DNA of 64,000 nt from Ptiloglossa arizonensis (Eukaryota; Arthropoda; Insecta; Hymenoptera; Colletidae): the NCBI RefSeq assembly GCF_051014685.1, contig NW_027478756.1:496001-560000 (forward strand). Direction: 5' to 3'. Position numbers and translations under genes: made by a program. A model generated the notes under the pieces. That model was not told where the DNA came from. It did not search any database and was given only the letters and a program-made list of their open reading frames with translations. This document shows positions 35,901-49,290 of the stretch, in pieces (position 1 is the first letter of the stretch; the number at the start of each line of letters is the position of its first letter).

Positions 35901-38900
35901 GTATCAGACCAGCGAAATTTTTGATGGTTTCTCAACCATTCCTTAACTTCAAAGTCCCATATCTCGCGAACGGATTGACGAACTCGAGAAATTCCTGTTG
36001 CATCTGAAAGTAGAAACACGCCCGATTACAGTGGTGTGTGTACTTTTCCCCTAGGCCATTCCAGTTATTGGTTTCGAGTATCAGACCAGCGAAAATTTTG
36101 ATTGTTTCTCAACCATCCCTTAACTTCAAACTCCCATATCTCGCGAACGGATTCACGAACTCGAGAAATTCCTGTTGCATCTGAAACTAGAAACCCGCAC
36201 GACTACAACGGCATGTGTATTTTTCCCCTAGGCCTTTGTAGTTCTTTGTTTCGGGAATCAGACTTGCGAAAATTTTGATGGTTTCTCAACCATTCCTTAA
36301 TTTCAAACTCCCATATCTCGCGAACGGATTGACGATCTCGAGAAATTCCTGTTGCATCTGAAAGTAGAAACACGCCCGATTACAGTGGTGTGTGTACTTT
36401 TCCCCTAGGCCATTCCAGTTATTGGTTTCGAGTATCAGACCAGCGAAAATTTTGATGGTTTCTCAACCGTTCCTTAATTTCAAACTCCCATATCTCAGGA
36501 ACGGATTGACGATCTCGAGAAATTCCTGTTGCATCTGAAAGTAGAAACACGCCCGATTACAGTGGTGTGTCTACTTTTCCCCTAGGCCATTACCGTCATT
36601 GGTTTCGAGTATCAGACCAGCGAAAATTTTGATGGTTTCTCAACCATTCCTTAAATTCAAACTCCCATATCTCGCGAACGGTTTGACGAAATCGAGAAAT
36701 TCCTGTTGCATCTGAAAGTAGATAATCGCCCGATTACAATGGTGTGTGTACTTTTCCCCTAGGCCGTTCCAGTTATTGGTTTCGAGTATCAGACCAGCGA
36801 AATTTTTGATGGTTTCTCAACCATTCCTTAACATCGAACTACCATATCTCGCGAACGGATTCACGAACTCGAGAAATTCCTGTTGCATCTGAAACTAGAA
36901 TCTCGCACGACTACAACGGCATGTGTATTTTTCCCCTAGGCCTTTGTAGTTCTTTGTTTCGGGAATCAGACTTGCGAAAATTTTGACGGTTTCTCAACCA
37001 TTCCTTAACTTCAAACTCCCATATCTCGCGAACGGATTGACAAACTCCAGAAATTCCTGTTGCATCTGAAAGTAGAAGCTCGCCCGATTACAGCGGTATG
37101 TGTATTTTATCCCTAGGCTATAGTAGTTATTGGTTTCGAGTATCAGAGTTGCGAAAATTTTGATGGTTTCTCAACCGTTCCTTAATTTCAAACTCCCATA
37201 TCTCAGGAACGGATTGACGATCTCGAGAAATTCCTGTTGCATCTGAAAGTAGAAACACGCCCGATTACAGTGGTGTGTGTACTTTTCCGCTAGGCCATTC
37301 CAGTTATTGGTTTTGAGTATCAGACAAGCGAAAATTTTGATGGTTTCTCAACCATTCCTTAACATCGAACCACCATATCTCGCGAACGGATTCACGAACT
37401 CGAGAAATTCCTGTTGCATCTGAAACTAGAAACCCGCACGACTACAACGGCATGTGTATTTTTCCCCTAGGCCTTTGTAGTTCTTTGTTTCGGGAATCAG
37501 ACTTGCGAAAATTTTGATGGTTTCTCAACCATTCCTTAATTTCAAACTCCCATATCTCGCGAACGGATTGACGATCTCGAGAAATTCCTGTTGCATCTGA
37601 AAGTAGAAACACGCCCGATTACAGTGGTGTGTGTACTTTTCCCCTAGGCCATTCCAGTTATTGGTTTCGAGTATCAGACCAGCGAAAATTTTGATGGTTT
37701 CTCAACCGTTCCTTAATTTCAAACTCCCATATCTCAGGAACGGATTGACGATCTCGAGAAATTCCTGTTGCATCTGAAAGTAGAAACACGCCCGATTACA
37801 GTGGTGTGTCTACTTTTCCCCTAGGCCATTACCGTCATTGGTTTCGAGTATCAGACCAGCGAAAATTTTGATGGTTTCTCAACCATTCCTTAAATTCAAA
37901 CTCCCATATCTCGCGAACGGTTTGACGAAATCGAGAAATTCCTGTTGCATCTGAAAGTAGATAATCGCCCGATTACAATGGTGTGTGTACTTTTCCCCTA
38001 GGCCGTTCCAGTTATTGGTTTCGAGTATCAGACCAGCGAAATTTTTGATGGTTTCTCAACCATTCCTTAACATCGAACTACCATATCTCGCGAACGGATT
38101 CACGAACTCGAGAAATTCCTGTTGCATCTGAAACTAGAATCTCGCACGACTACAACGGCATGTGTATTTTTCCCCTAGGCCTTTGTAGTTCTTTGTTTCG
38201 GGAATCAGACTTGCGAAAATTTTGATGGTTTCTCAACCATTCCTTAACTTCAAACTCCCATATCTCGCGAACGGATTGACAAACTCCAGAAATTCCTGTT
38301 GCATCTGAAAGTAGAAGCTCGCCCGATTACAGCGGTCTGCGTATTTTTGCCCTAGGCCATAGTAGTTAATGGTTTCGAGTATCAGAGTTGCGAAAATTTT
38401 GATGGTTTCTCAACCATTCCTTAATTTCAAACTCCCATATCTCGCGAACGGATTGACGATCTCGAGAAATTCCTGTTGCATCTGAAAGTAGAAGCTCGCC
38501 CGATTACAGCGGTCTGCGTATTTTTGCCCTAGGCCATAGTAGTTAATGGTTTCGAGTATCAGAGTTGCGAAAATTTTGATGGTTTCTCAACCATTCCTTA
38601 ATTTCAAACTCCCATATCTCGCGAACGGATTGACGATCTCGAGAAATTCCTGTTGCATCTGAAAGTAGAAACACGCCCGATTACAGCGGTGTGTGTACTT
38701 TTCCCCTAGGCCATTCCAGTTATTGGTTTCGAGTATCAGACCAGCGAAAATTTTGATGGTTTCTCAACCATTCCTTAACTTCAAACTCCCATATCTCGCG
38801 AACGGATTCACGAACTCGAGAAATTCCTGTTGCATCCGAAAGTAGAAACTCGCACGATTACAACTGCATGTGTATTTCTCCCCTAGGCCTTTGTAGTTAT

Positions 38901-41900
38901 TGGTTTCGAGTATCAGACTTGCGAAAATTTTGATGGTTGCTGAAGCGTTCCTTAACTTCAAACTCTCATATCTCGCGAACGGATTGACGATCTCGAGAAA
39001 TTCCTGTTGCATCTGAAAGTAGAAACACGCCCGATTACAGTGGTGTGTGTACTTTTCCCCTAGGCCATTCCAGTTATTGGTTTCGAGTATCAGACCAGCG
39101 AAAATTTTGATGGTTTCTCAACCGTTCCTTAATTTCAAACTCCCATATCTCAGGAACGGATTGACGATCTCGAGAAATTCCTGTTGCATCTGAAAGTAGA
39201 AACACGCCCGATTACAGTGGTGTGTCTACTTTTCCCCTAGGCCATTACCGTCATTGGTTTCGAGTATCAGACCAGCGAAAATTTTGATGGTTTCTCAACC
39301 ATTCCTTAAATTCAAACTCCCATATCTCGCGAACGGTTTGACGAAATCGAGAAATTCCTGTTGCATCTGAAAGTAGATAATCGCCCGATTACAATGGTGT
39401 GTGTACTTTTCCCCTAGGCCGTTCCAGTTATTGGTTTCGAGTATCAGACCAGCGAAATTTTTGATGGTTTCTCAACCATTCCTTAACATCGAACTACCAT
39501 ATCTCGCGAACGGATTCACGAACTCGAGAAATTCCTGTTGCATCTGAAACTAGAATCTCGCACGACTACAACGGCATGTGTATTTTTCCCCTAGGCCTTT
39601 GTAGTTCTTTGTTTCGGGAATCAGACTTGCGAAAATTTTGATGGTTTCTCAACCATTCCTTAACTTCAAACTCCCATATCTCGCGAACGGATTGACAAAC
39701 TCCAGAAATTCCTGTTGCATCTGAAAGTAGAAGCTCGCCCGATTACAGCGGTCTGCGTATTTTTGCCCTAGGCCATAGTAGTTAATGGTTTCGAGTATCA
39801 GAGTTGCGAAAATTTTGATGGTTTCTCAACCATTCCTTAATTTCAAACTCCCATATCTCGCGAACGGATTGACGATCTCGAGAAATTCCTGTTGCATCTG
39901 AAAGTAGAAGCTCGCCCGATTACAGCGGTCTGCGTATTTTTGCCCTAGGCCATAGTAGTTAATGGTTTCGAGTATCAGAGTTGCGAAAATTTTGATGGTT
40001 TCTCAACCATTCCTTAATTTCAAACTCCCATATCTCGCGAACGGATTGACGATCTCGAGAAATTCCTGTTGCATCTGAAAGTAGAAACACGCCCGATTAC
40101 AGCGGTGTGTGTACTTTTCCCCTAGGCCATTCCAGTTATTGGTTTCGAGTATCAGACCAGCGAAAATTTTGATGGTTTCTCAACCATTCCTTAACTTCAA
40201 ACTCCCATATCTCGCGAACGGATTCACGAACTCGAGAAATTCCTGTTGCATCCGAAAGTAGAAACTCGCACGATTACAACTGCATGTGTATTTCTCCCCT
40301 AGGCCTTTGTAGTTATTGGTTTCGAGTATCAGACTTGCGAAAATTTTGATGGTTGCTGAAGCGTTCCTTAACTTCAAACTCTCATATCTCGCGAACGGAT
40401 TGACGATCTCGAGAAATTCCTGTTGCATCTGAAAGTAGAAACACGCCCGATTACAGTGGTGTGTGTACTTTTCCCCTAGGCCATTCCAGTTATTGGTTTC
40501 GAGTATCAGACCAGCGAAAATTTTGATGGTTTCTCAACCGTTCCTTAATTTCAAACTCCCATATCTCAGGAACGGATTGACGATCTCGAGAAATTCCTGT
40601 TGCATCTGAAAGTAGAAACACGCCCGATTACAGTGGTGTGTCTACTTTTCCCCTAGGCCATTACCGTCATTGGTTTCGAGTATCAGACCAGCGAAAATTT
40701 TGATGGTTTCTCAACCATTCCTTAAATTCAAACTCCCATATCTCGCGAACGGTTTGACGAAATCGAGAAATTCCTGTTGCATCTGAAAGTAGATAATCGC
40801 CCGATTACAATGGTGTGTGTACTTTTCCCCTAGGCCGTTCCAGTTATTGGTTTCGAGTATCAGACCAGCGAAATTTTTGATGGTTTCTCAACCATTCCTT
40901 AACATCGAACTACCATATCTCGCGAACGGATTCACGAACTCGAGAAATTCCTGTTGCATCTGAAACTAGAATCTCGCACGACTACAACGGCATGTGTATT
41001 TTTCCCCTAGGCCTTTGTAGTTCTTTGTTTCGGGAATCAGACTTGCGAAAATTTTGATGGTTTCTCAACCATTCCTTAACTTCAAACTCCCATATCTCGC
41101 GAACGGATTGACAAACTCCAGAAATTCCTGTTGCATCTGAAAGTAGAAGCTCGCCCGATTACAGCGGTCTGCGTATTTTTGCCCTAGGCCATAGTAGTTA
41201 ATGGTTTTGAGTATCAGAGTTGCGAAAATTTTGATGGTTTCTCAACCATTCCTTAATTTCAAACTCCCATATCTCGCGAACGGATTGACGATCTCGAGAA
41301 ATTCCTGTTGCATCTGAAAGTAGAAGCTCGCCCGATTACAGCGGTCTGCGTATTTTTGCCCTAGGCCATAGTAGTTAATGGTTTCGAGTATCAGAGTTGC
41401 GAAAATTTTGATGGTTTCTCAACCATTCCTTAATTTCAAACTCCCATATCTCGCGAACGGATTGACGATCTCGAGAAATTCCTGTTGCATCTGAAAGTAG
41501 AAACACGCCCGATTACAGCGGTGTGTGTACTTTTCCCCTAGGCCATTCCAGTTATTGGTTTCGAGTATCAGACCAGCGAAAATTTTGATGGTTTCTCAAC
41601 CATTCCTTAACTTCAAACTCCCATATCTCGCGAACGGATTCACGAACTCGAGAAATTCCTGTTGCATCCGAAAGTAGAAACTCGCACGATTACAACTGCA
41701 TGTGTATTTCTCCCCTAGGCCTTTGTAGTTATTGGTTTCGAGTATCAGACTTGCGAAAATTTTGATGGTTGCTGAAGCGTTCCTTAACTTCAAACTCTCA
41801 TATCTCGCGAACGGATTCACGAACTCGAGAAATTCCTGTTGCATCCGAAAGTAGAAACACGCACGATTACAACTGCATGTGTATTTCTCCCCTAGGCCTT

Positions 41901-43500
41901 TGTAGTTAATGGTTTCGGGAATCAGACTTGCGAAAATTTTGATGGTTTCTCAACCATTCCTCCACTTCTAACTCCTATATCTGGCGAACGGATTGACGAT
42001 CTCGAGAAATTCCTGTTGCATCTGAAAGTAGAAACACGCCCGATTACAGTGGTGTGTGTACTTTTCCCCTAGGCCATTACAGTTATTGGTTTCGAGTATC
42101 AGACCAGCGAAAATTTTGATGGTTTCTCAACCATTCCTTAACTTCAAACTCCCATATCTCGCAAACGGTTTGACGAACTCGAGAAGTTCCTGTTGCATCT
42201 GAAAGTAGAAACTCGCACGATTACAACGGTTTGTGTATTTTTGCCCTAGGCCATAGTAGTTATTGGTTTCGAGTATCAGACTTGCGAAAATTTTGATGGT
42301 TTCTCAACCATTCCTTAATTTCAAACTCCCATATCTCGCAAACGATTTGACGTACACGAGAAATTCCTGTTGCATCGGAAAGTAGAAACTCGCCCCATTA
42401 CAATGGTGTGTGTACTTTTCCCCTAGGCCATTCCAGTTATTGGTTTCGAGTATCAGACCAGCGAAACTTTTGATGGTTTCTCAACCATTCCTTAACTTCA
42501 AATTCCCATATCTCGCGAACGGATTGACGAACTCGAGAAATTCCTGTTGCATCTGAAAGTAGAAACTCGCACGATTACAACGGCATGTCTAGTTTTCCCC
42601 TAGGCCTTTGTAGTTACTGGTTTCGGGAATCTGACTTGCGAAAATTTTGATGGTTTCTCAACCATTCCTTAACTTCTAACACACATATCTCGCGAACGGA
42701 TTGACGATCTCAAGAAATTCCTGTTGCACCTGAAAGTAGAAACTCGTCCGATTACAGTGGTATGTGTACTTTTCCCCTAGGCCATTCCAGTTATTGGTTT
42801 CGAGTATCAGACCAGCGAAATTTTTGATGGTTTCCCAACCATTCCTTAACTTCAAACTCCCATATCTCGCGAACGGATTGACGAACTCGAGAAATTCCTG
42901 TTGCATCTGAAAGTAGAAACTCGCACGATTACAACGGCATGTTTATTTTTCCCCTAGGCCTTTGTAGTTATTGGTTTCGAGTATCAGACCAGCGAAAATT
43001 TTGATGGTTTCTCAACCATTCCTTAACTTCAAACTCCCATATCTCGCGAACGGATTCACGAACTCGAGAAATTCCTGTTGCAACCGAAAGTAGAAACTCG
43101 CACAATTACAACTGCATGTGTATTTCTCCCCTAGGCCTTTGTAGTTATTGGTTTCGAGTATCAGATTTGCGAAAATTTTGATGGTTGCTCAAGCGTTCCT
43201 TAACTTCAAACTCCCATATCTCGCGAACGGATTGACGAACTCGAGAAATTCCTGTCTAATCTGAAAGTAGAAACTCGCCCGAATACAGCGGTAAGTGTAC
43301 TTTTCCCCTAGGCCATTCCAGTTATTGGTTTCGAGTATCAGACCAGCGAAATTTTTGATGGTTTCTCCACCATTCCTTAACTTCAAACTCCCATATCTCG
43401 CGAACGGTTTGACGAACTCGAGAAATTCCTGTTGCATCTGAAAGTAGAAACTCGCCCGATTACAATGGTGTGTGTACTTTTCCGCTAGGCCATTCCAGTT
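31530..43500. repeat. 50-monomer-spaced duplication (31530-34650 and 40380-43500)
   Basis: A 3.1-kb block recurs at exactly 8850 bp (50 x 177). Shared private changes include ggttttgag at about 32355 and 41205, and the acacacatatctcg and tttcccaacc monomers. Differences seen are only a handful: gttgcacctg 33693 against gttgcatctg 42543, catatcgcgc 34012 against catatctcgc 42862, and cgaacacg against cgtacacg near 42352. The left copy ends where attggtttc becomes aatggtttc near 34651. Confidence 0.85.
37550..41797. repeat. 8-monomer higher-order repeat, three consecutive copies
   Basis: Copies lie at about 37550-38965, 38966-40381 and 40382-41797, each exactly 1416 bp. accgtcattgg recurs at 37831, 39247 and 40663. 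The ordered series is: caggaacgg, accgtcatt, agataatcgcc, aactagaatctcg with tagttctttg, two ggtctgcg monomers, a cgcccgattacagcgg monomer, actgcatgtg, then ttgctgaagcg. Copies differ at very few bases; one is ggttttgag at about 41205, private to copy 3. This is the clearest higher-order repeat in the window. Confidence 0.9.
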
Positions 43501-44333
43501 ATTGGTTTCGAGTATCAGACAAGCGAAATTTTTGATGGTTTCTCAACCATTCCTTAACTTCGAACTACCATATCTCGCGAACGGATTCACGAACTCGAGA
43601 AATTCCTGTTGCATCTGAAACTAGAAACTCGCACGACTACAACGCCATGTGCATTTTTGCCATAGGCCAGAGTAGTTATTGGTTTCGAGTATCAGAGTTG
43701 CGAAAATTTTGATGGTTTCTCAACCATTCCTGAATTTCCAACTCCCATATCTAGCGAACGGATTGACGATCTCGAGAAATTCCTGTTGCATCTGAAAGTA
43801 GAAACACGCCCGATTACAGTGGTGTGTGTACTTTTCCCCTAGGCCAATCCAGTAATTGGTTTCGAGTATCAGACCAGAGAAAATTTTGATGGTTTCTCAA
43901 CCATTCCTTAACTTCAAACTCCCATATCTCGCGAACGGATTGACGAACTCGAGAAATTCCTGTTGCATCCGCAAGTAGAAACTCGCACGATTACAACTGC
44001 ATGTGTATTTCTCCCCTAGGCCTTTGTAGTTATTGGTTTCGAGTATCAGACTTGCGAAAATTTTGATGGTTGCTCAAGCGTTCCTTAACTTCAAACTCCC
44101 ATATCTCGCGAACGGATTCACGAACTCGACAAATTCCTGTCTCATCTGAAAGTAGAAACTCGCCCGAATACAGCGGTAAGTGTACTTTTCCCCTAGGCCA
44201 TTCCAGTTAATGGTTTCGAGTATCAGACCAGCGAAATTTTTGATGGTTTGTCAACCATTTCTTAACTTCAAACTCCCATATCTCGCGAACGGATTGACGA
44301 ACTCGAGAAATTCCTGTTGAATTTGAAAGTAGA

Positions 44334-46160
44334 AACTCGCACGATTACAACGGTATGTGTATTTTTCCCCTAGGCCTCTGTAGTTATTGGTTTCGAGTAT
44401 CAGACCAGCGAAAATTTTGATGGTTTCTCAACCATTCCTTAACTTCAAACTCCCATATCTCGCGAACGGATTCACGAACTCGAGAAATTCCTGTTGCATC
44501 CGAAAGTAGAAACACGCACGATTACAACTGCATGTGTATTTCTCCCCTAGGCCTTTGTGGTTAATGGTTTCGGGAATCAGACTTGCGAAAATTTTGATGG
44601 TTTCTCAACCATTCCTTAAATTATAACTCCCATATCTCGCGAACGGTTTGACGAAATCGAGAAATTCCTGTTGCATCTGAAAGTAGAAAATCGCCCGATT
44701 ACAATGGTGTGTGTACTTTTCCCCTAGGCCGTTCCAGTTATTGGTTTCGAGTATCAGACCAGCGAAAATTTTGATGGTTTCTCAACCATTCCTTAACTTC
44801 AAACTCCGATATCTCGCGAACGGATTGACGACCTCGAGAAATTCCTGTTGCATCTGAAAGTAGAAACTCGCACGATTACAACGGTATGTGTATTTTTCCC
44901 CTAGGCCTCTGTAGTTATTGGTTTCGAGTATCAGACCAGCGAAAATTTTGATGGTTTCTCAACCATTCCTTAACTTCAAACTCCCATATCTCGCGAACGG
45001 ATTCACGAACTCGAGAAATTCCTGTTGCATCCGAAAGTAGAAACACGCACGATTACAACTGCATGTGTATTTCTCCCCTAGGCCTTTGTGGTTAATGGTT
45101 TCGGGAATCAGACTTGCGAAAATTTTGATGGTTTCTCAACCATTCCTTAAATTATAACTCCCATATCTCGCGAACGGTTTGACGAAATCGAGAAATTCCT
45201 GTTGCATCTGAAAGTAGAAAATCGCCCGATTACAATGGTGTGTGTACTTTTCCCCTATTCCGTTCCAGTTATTGGTTTCGAGTATCAGACCAGCGAAAAT
45301 TTTGATGGTTTCTCAACCATTCCTTAACTTCAAACTCCCATATCTCGCGAACGGATTGACGACCTCGAGAAATTCCTGTTGCATCTGAAAGTAGAAACTC
45401 GCACGATTACAACGGCATGTGTATTTTTCCCCTAGGCCTTTGTAGTTATTGGTTTCGGGAATCAGACTTGCGAAAACTTTGATGGTTTCTCAACCATTCC
45501 TTAAATTATAACTCCCATATCTCGCGAACGGTTTGACGAAATCGAGAAATTCCTGTTGCATCTGAAAGTAGAAACACGCCCGATTACAGTGGTGTGTATA
45601 CCTTCCCCCTAGGCCATTCCAGTTATTGGTTTCGAGTATCAGACCAGCGAAAATTTTGATGGTTTCTCAACCATTCCTCCACTTCTAACTCCTATATCTG
45701 GCGAACGGATTGACGATCTCGAGAAATTCCTGTTGCATCTGAAAGTAGAAACACGCCCGATTACAGTGGTGTGTGTACCTTCCCCCTAGGCCATTCGAGT
45801 TATTGGTTTTGAGTATCAGACCAGCGAAAATTTTGATGGTTTCTCAACCATTCCTTAACTTCAAACTCCCATATCTCGCGAACGGATTGACGACCTCGAG
45901 AAATTCCTGTTGCATCTGAAAGTAGAAACTCGCACGATTACAACGGCATGTGTATTTTTCCCCTAGGCCTTTGTAGTTATTGGTTTCGGGAATCAGACTT
46001 GCGAAAACTTTGATGGTTTCTCAACCATTCCTTAAATTATAACTCCCATATCTCGCGAACGGTTTGACGAAATCGAGAAATTCCTGTTGCATCTGAAAGT
46101 AGAAACACGCCCGATTACAGTGGTGTGTGTACCTTCCCCCTAGGCCATTCCAGTTATTGG
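44334..46160. repeat. 3-monomer higher-order repeat (531-bp unit), about 3.4 copies
   Basis: Repeat anchors are 531 bp (3 x 177) apart: acggtatg at 44350 and 44881, then acggcatg at 45412 and 45943. The three-monomer series contains taaattataactccc, gacgaaatcgag and gacgacctcgag types. Copy variants include cctattccgttcc near 45257 in place of cctaggccgttcc, and later units carry accttccccctagg. Confidence 0.8.
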
Positions 46161-46749
46161 TTTCGAGTATCAGACCAGCGAAAATTTTGATGGTTTCTCA
46201 ACCATTCCTTAACTTCAAACTCCCATATCTCGCGAACGGTTTGACGAACTCGAGAAGTTCCTGTTGCATCTGAAAGTAGAAACTCGCACGATTACAACGG
46301 TGTGTGTATTTTTGCCCTAGGCCATAGTAGTTATTGGTTTCGAGTATCAGACTTGCGAAAATTTTGATGGTTTCTCAACCATTCCTTAATTTCAAACTCC
46401 CATATCTCGCAAACGATTTGACGAACACGAGAAATTCCTGTTGCATCGGAAAGTAGAAACTCGCCCCATTACAATGGTGTGTGTACTTTTCCCCTAGGCC
46501 ATTCCAGTTATTGGTTTCGAGTATCAGACCAGCGAAATGTTTTATGGTTTCCCAACCATTCCTTAAATTCAAACTCCCATATCTCGCGAACGGATTGACG
46601 AACTCGAGAAATTCCAGTTGCATCTGAAAGTAGAAACTCGCACGATTACAACGGCATGTTTATTTTTCCCCTAGGCCTTTGTAGTTATTGGTTTCGAGTA
46701 TCAGACCAGCGAAAATTTTGATGGTTTCTCAACCATTCCTTAACTTCAA

Positions 46750-48055
46750 ACTACCATATCTCGCGAACGGATTCACGAACTCGAGAAATTCCTGTTGCAT
46801 CTGAAACTAGAAACTCGCACGACTACAACGGCACGTGCATTTTTGCCCTAGGCCAGAGTAGTTATTGGTTTCGAGTATCAGAGTTGCGAAAATTTTGATG
46901 GTCTCTCAACCATTCCTTAATTTCCAACTCCCATATCTAGCGAACGGATTGACGATCTCGAGAAATTCCTGTTGCATCTGAAAGTAGAAACACGCCCGAT
47001 TACAGTGGTGTGTGTACTTTTCCCCTAGGCCAATCCAGCTATTGGTTTCGAGTATCAGACCAGCGAAAATTTTGGTGGTTTCTCAACCATTCCTTAACTT
47101 CAAACTCCCATATCTCGCGAACGGATTCACGAACTCGAGAAAATCCTGTTGCATCCGAAAGTAGAAACTCGCACGATTACAACTGCATGTGTATTTCTCC
47201 CCTAGGCCTTTGTAGTTATTGGTTTCCAGTATCAGACTTGCGAAAATTTTGATGGTTGCTCAAGCGTTCCTTAACTTCAAACTCCCATATCTCGCGAACG
47301 GATTCACGAACTCGAGAAATTCCTGTTGCATCCGAAAGTAGAAACACGCCCGATTACAATGGTGTTTGTACTTTTCCGCTAGGCCATTCCAGTTATTGGT
47401 TTCGAGTATCACACAAGCGAAATTTTTGATGGTTTCTCAACCATTCCTTAACTTCGAACTACCATATCTCGCGAACGGATTCACGAACTCGAGAAATTCC
47501 TGTTGCATCTGAAACTAGAAACTCGCACGACTACAACGGCACGTGCATTTTTGCCCTAGGCCAGAGTAGTTATTGGTTTCGAGTATCAGAGTTGCGAAAA
47601 TTTTGATGGTTTCTCAACCATTCCTTAATTTCCAACTCCCATATCTAGCGAACGGATTGACGATCTCGAGAAATTCCTGTTGCATCTGAAAGTAGAAACA
47701 CGCCCGATTACAGTGGTGTGTGTACTTTTCCCCTAGGCCAATCCAGCTATTGGTTTCGAGTATCAGACCAGCGAAAATTTTGGTGGTTTCTCAACCATTC
47801 CTTAACTTCAAACTCCCATATCTCGCGAACGGATTCACGAACTCGAGAAAATCCTGTTGCATCCGAAAGTAGAAACTCGCACGATTACAACTGCATGTGT
47901 ATTTCTCCCCTAGGCCTTTGTAGTTATTGGTTTCCAGTATCAGACTTGCGAAAATTTTGATGGTTGCTCAAGCGTTCCTTAACTTCAAACTCCCATATCT
48001 CGCGAACGGATTCACGAACTCGAGAAATTCGTGTTGCATCCGAAAGTAGAAACAC
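46750..48055. repeat. 4-monomer tandem duplication (708-bp offset)
   Basis: About 46750-47347 and 47458-48055 match at 708 bp. Shared rare changes are caatccagctattgg, ttttggtggtttc, gagaaaatcctg and ggtttccagtatcagactt. The identical 80-codon open frames at 47010-47252 and 47718-47960 are by-products of this duplication and not genes. Confidence 0.85.
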
Positions 48056-49290
48056 GCACGATTACAACTGCATGTGTATTTCTCCCCTAGGCCTTTGTCG
48101 TTAATGGTTTCGGGAATCAGACTTGCGAAAATTTTGATGGTTTCTCAACCATTCCTCCACTTCTAACTCCTATATCTGGCGAACGGATTGACGATCTCGA
48201 CAAATTCCTGTTGCATCTGAAAGTAGAAACTCGCCCGAATACAGCGGTAAGTGTACTTTTCCCCTAGGCCATTCCAGTTAATGGTTTCGAGTATCAGACC
48301 AGCGAAATTTTTGATTGTTTCTCAACCATTTCTTAACTTCAAACTCCCATATCTCGCGAACGGATTGACGAACTCGAGAAATTCCTGCTGAATTTGAAAG
48401 TAGAAACTCGCACGATTACAACGGTATGTGTATTTTTCCCCTAGGCCTTTGTAGTTATTGGTTTCGGGAATCAGACTTGCGAAAATTTTGATGGTTTCTC
48501 AACCATTCCTTAAATTATAACTCCCATATCTCGCGAACGGATTGACGAACTCGAGAAATTCCTGTTTCATCTGAAAGTAGAAACTCGCCCGATTACAATG
48601 GTGTGTGTACTTTTCCCCTAGGCCACTCCAGTTATTGGTTTGGAGTATCAGACCAGCGATAATTTTGATGTTTTCTCAACCATTCCTTAACTTCAAAGTC
48701 CCATATCTCGCGAACGGATTGACGAACTCGAGATATTCCTGTTGCATCTGAAAGTAGAAGCTCGCCCGATTACAGCGGTATGTGTATTTTAGACCTAGGC
48801 CATAGTAGTTATTGGTTTCGAGTATCAGAGTTGCGAAAATTTTGATGGTTTCTCAACCATTCCTTAATTTCAAACTCCTATATCTGGCGAACGGATTGAC
48901 GATCTCGAGAAATTCCTGTTGCATCTGAAAGTAGAAACACGCCCGATTACAGTGGTATGTGTACTTTTCCCCTAGGCCATTCCAGTTATTGGTTTCGAGT
49001 ATCAGACCAGCGAAAATTTTGATGGTTTCTCAACCATTCCTTAACTTCAAACTCCCATATCTCGCGAACGGTTTGACGAACTCGAGAAGTTCCTGTTGCA
49101 TCTGAAAGTAGAAACTCGCACGATTACAACGGTGTGTGTATTTTTGCCCTAGGCCATAGTAGTTATTGGTTTCGAGTATCAGACTTGCGAAAGTTTTGAT
49201 GGTTTCTCAACCATTCCTTAACTTCAAACTCCCATATCGCGCGAACGGATTGACGAACACGAGAAATTCCTACTGCATCTGACAACAGAA
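48056..49290. repeat. Transition zone between left and right subfamilies
   Basis: Plain satellite with mixed variants. The actgcatgtgtatttctcc type, common to the left, gives way to monomers with tgtttcatctg, ctgacaacagaaactcg and ggtatgtttac, which are common to the right. No gene or foreign sequence is seen. Confidence 0.7.

Larger units (their letters stand above)
26513..36468. repeat. 46-monomer-spaced duplication (26513-28326 and 34655-36468)
   Basis: A 1.81-kb block recurs at an offset of 8142 = 46 x 177. The private variant gcatgcgtat occurs at 27361 and 35503. Both copies end when the next junction differs (aaccattccttaactt at about 28322 against aaccgttccttaattt at about 36466). The copies are not adjacent, so later insertions or expansions separated them. 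Confidence 0.8.
28608..38330. repeat. Mosaic of 42- and 49-monomer-spaced copies
   Basis: 36469-37275 matches 29035-29840 at offset 7434 (42 x 177), including the rare ttttgacgg at about 29549 and 36983. From about 37281, the best match jumps to 28608 onward at offset 8673 (49 x 177), with the private ggttttgagtatcagacaagcg. Homology changes again near 38330, where ggtctgcg begins. The segment is a patchwork copied in blocks from one donor region. Confidence 0.7.
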
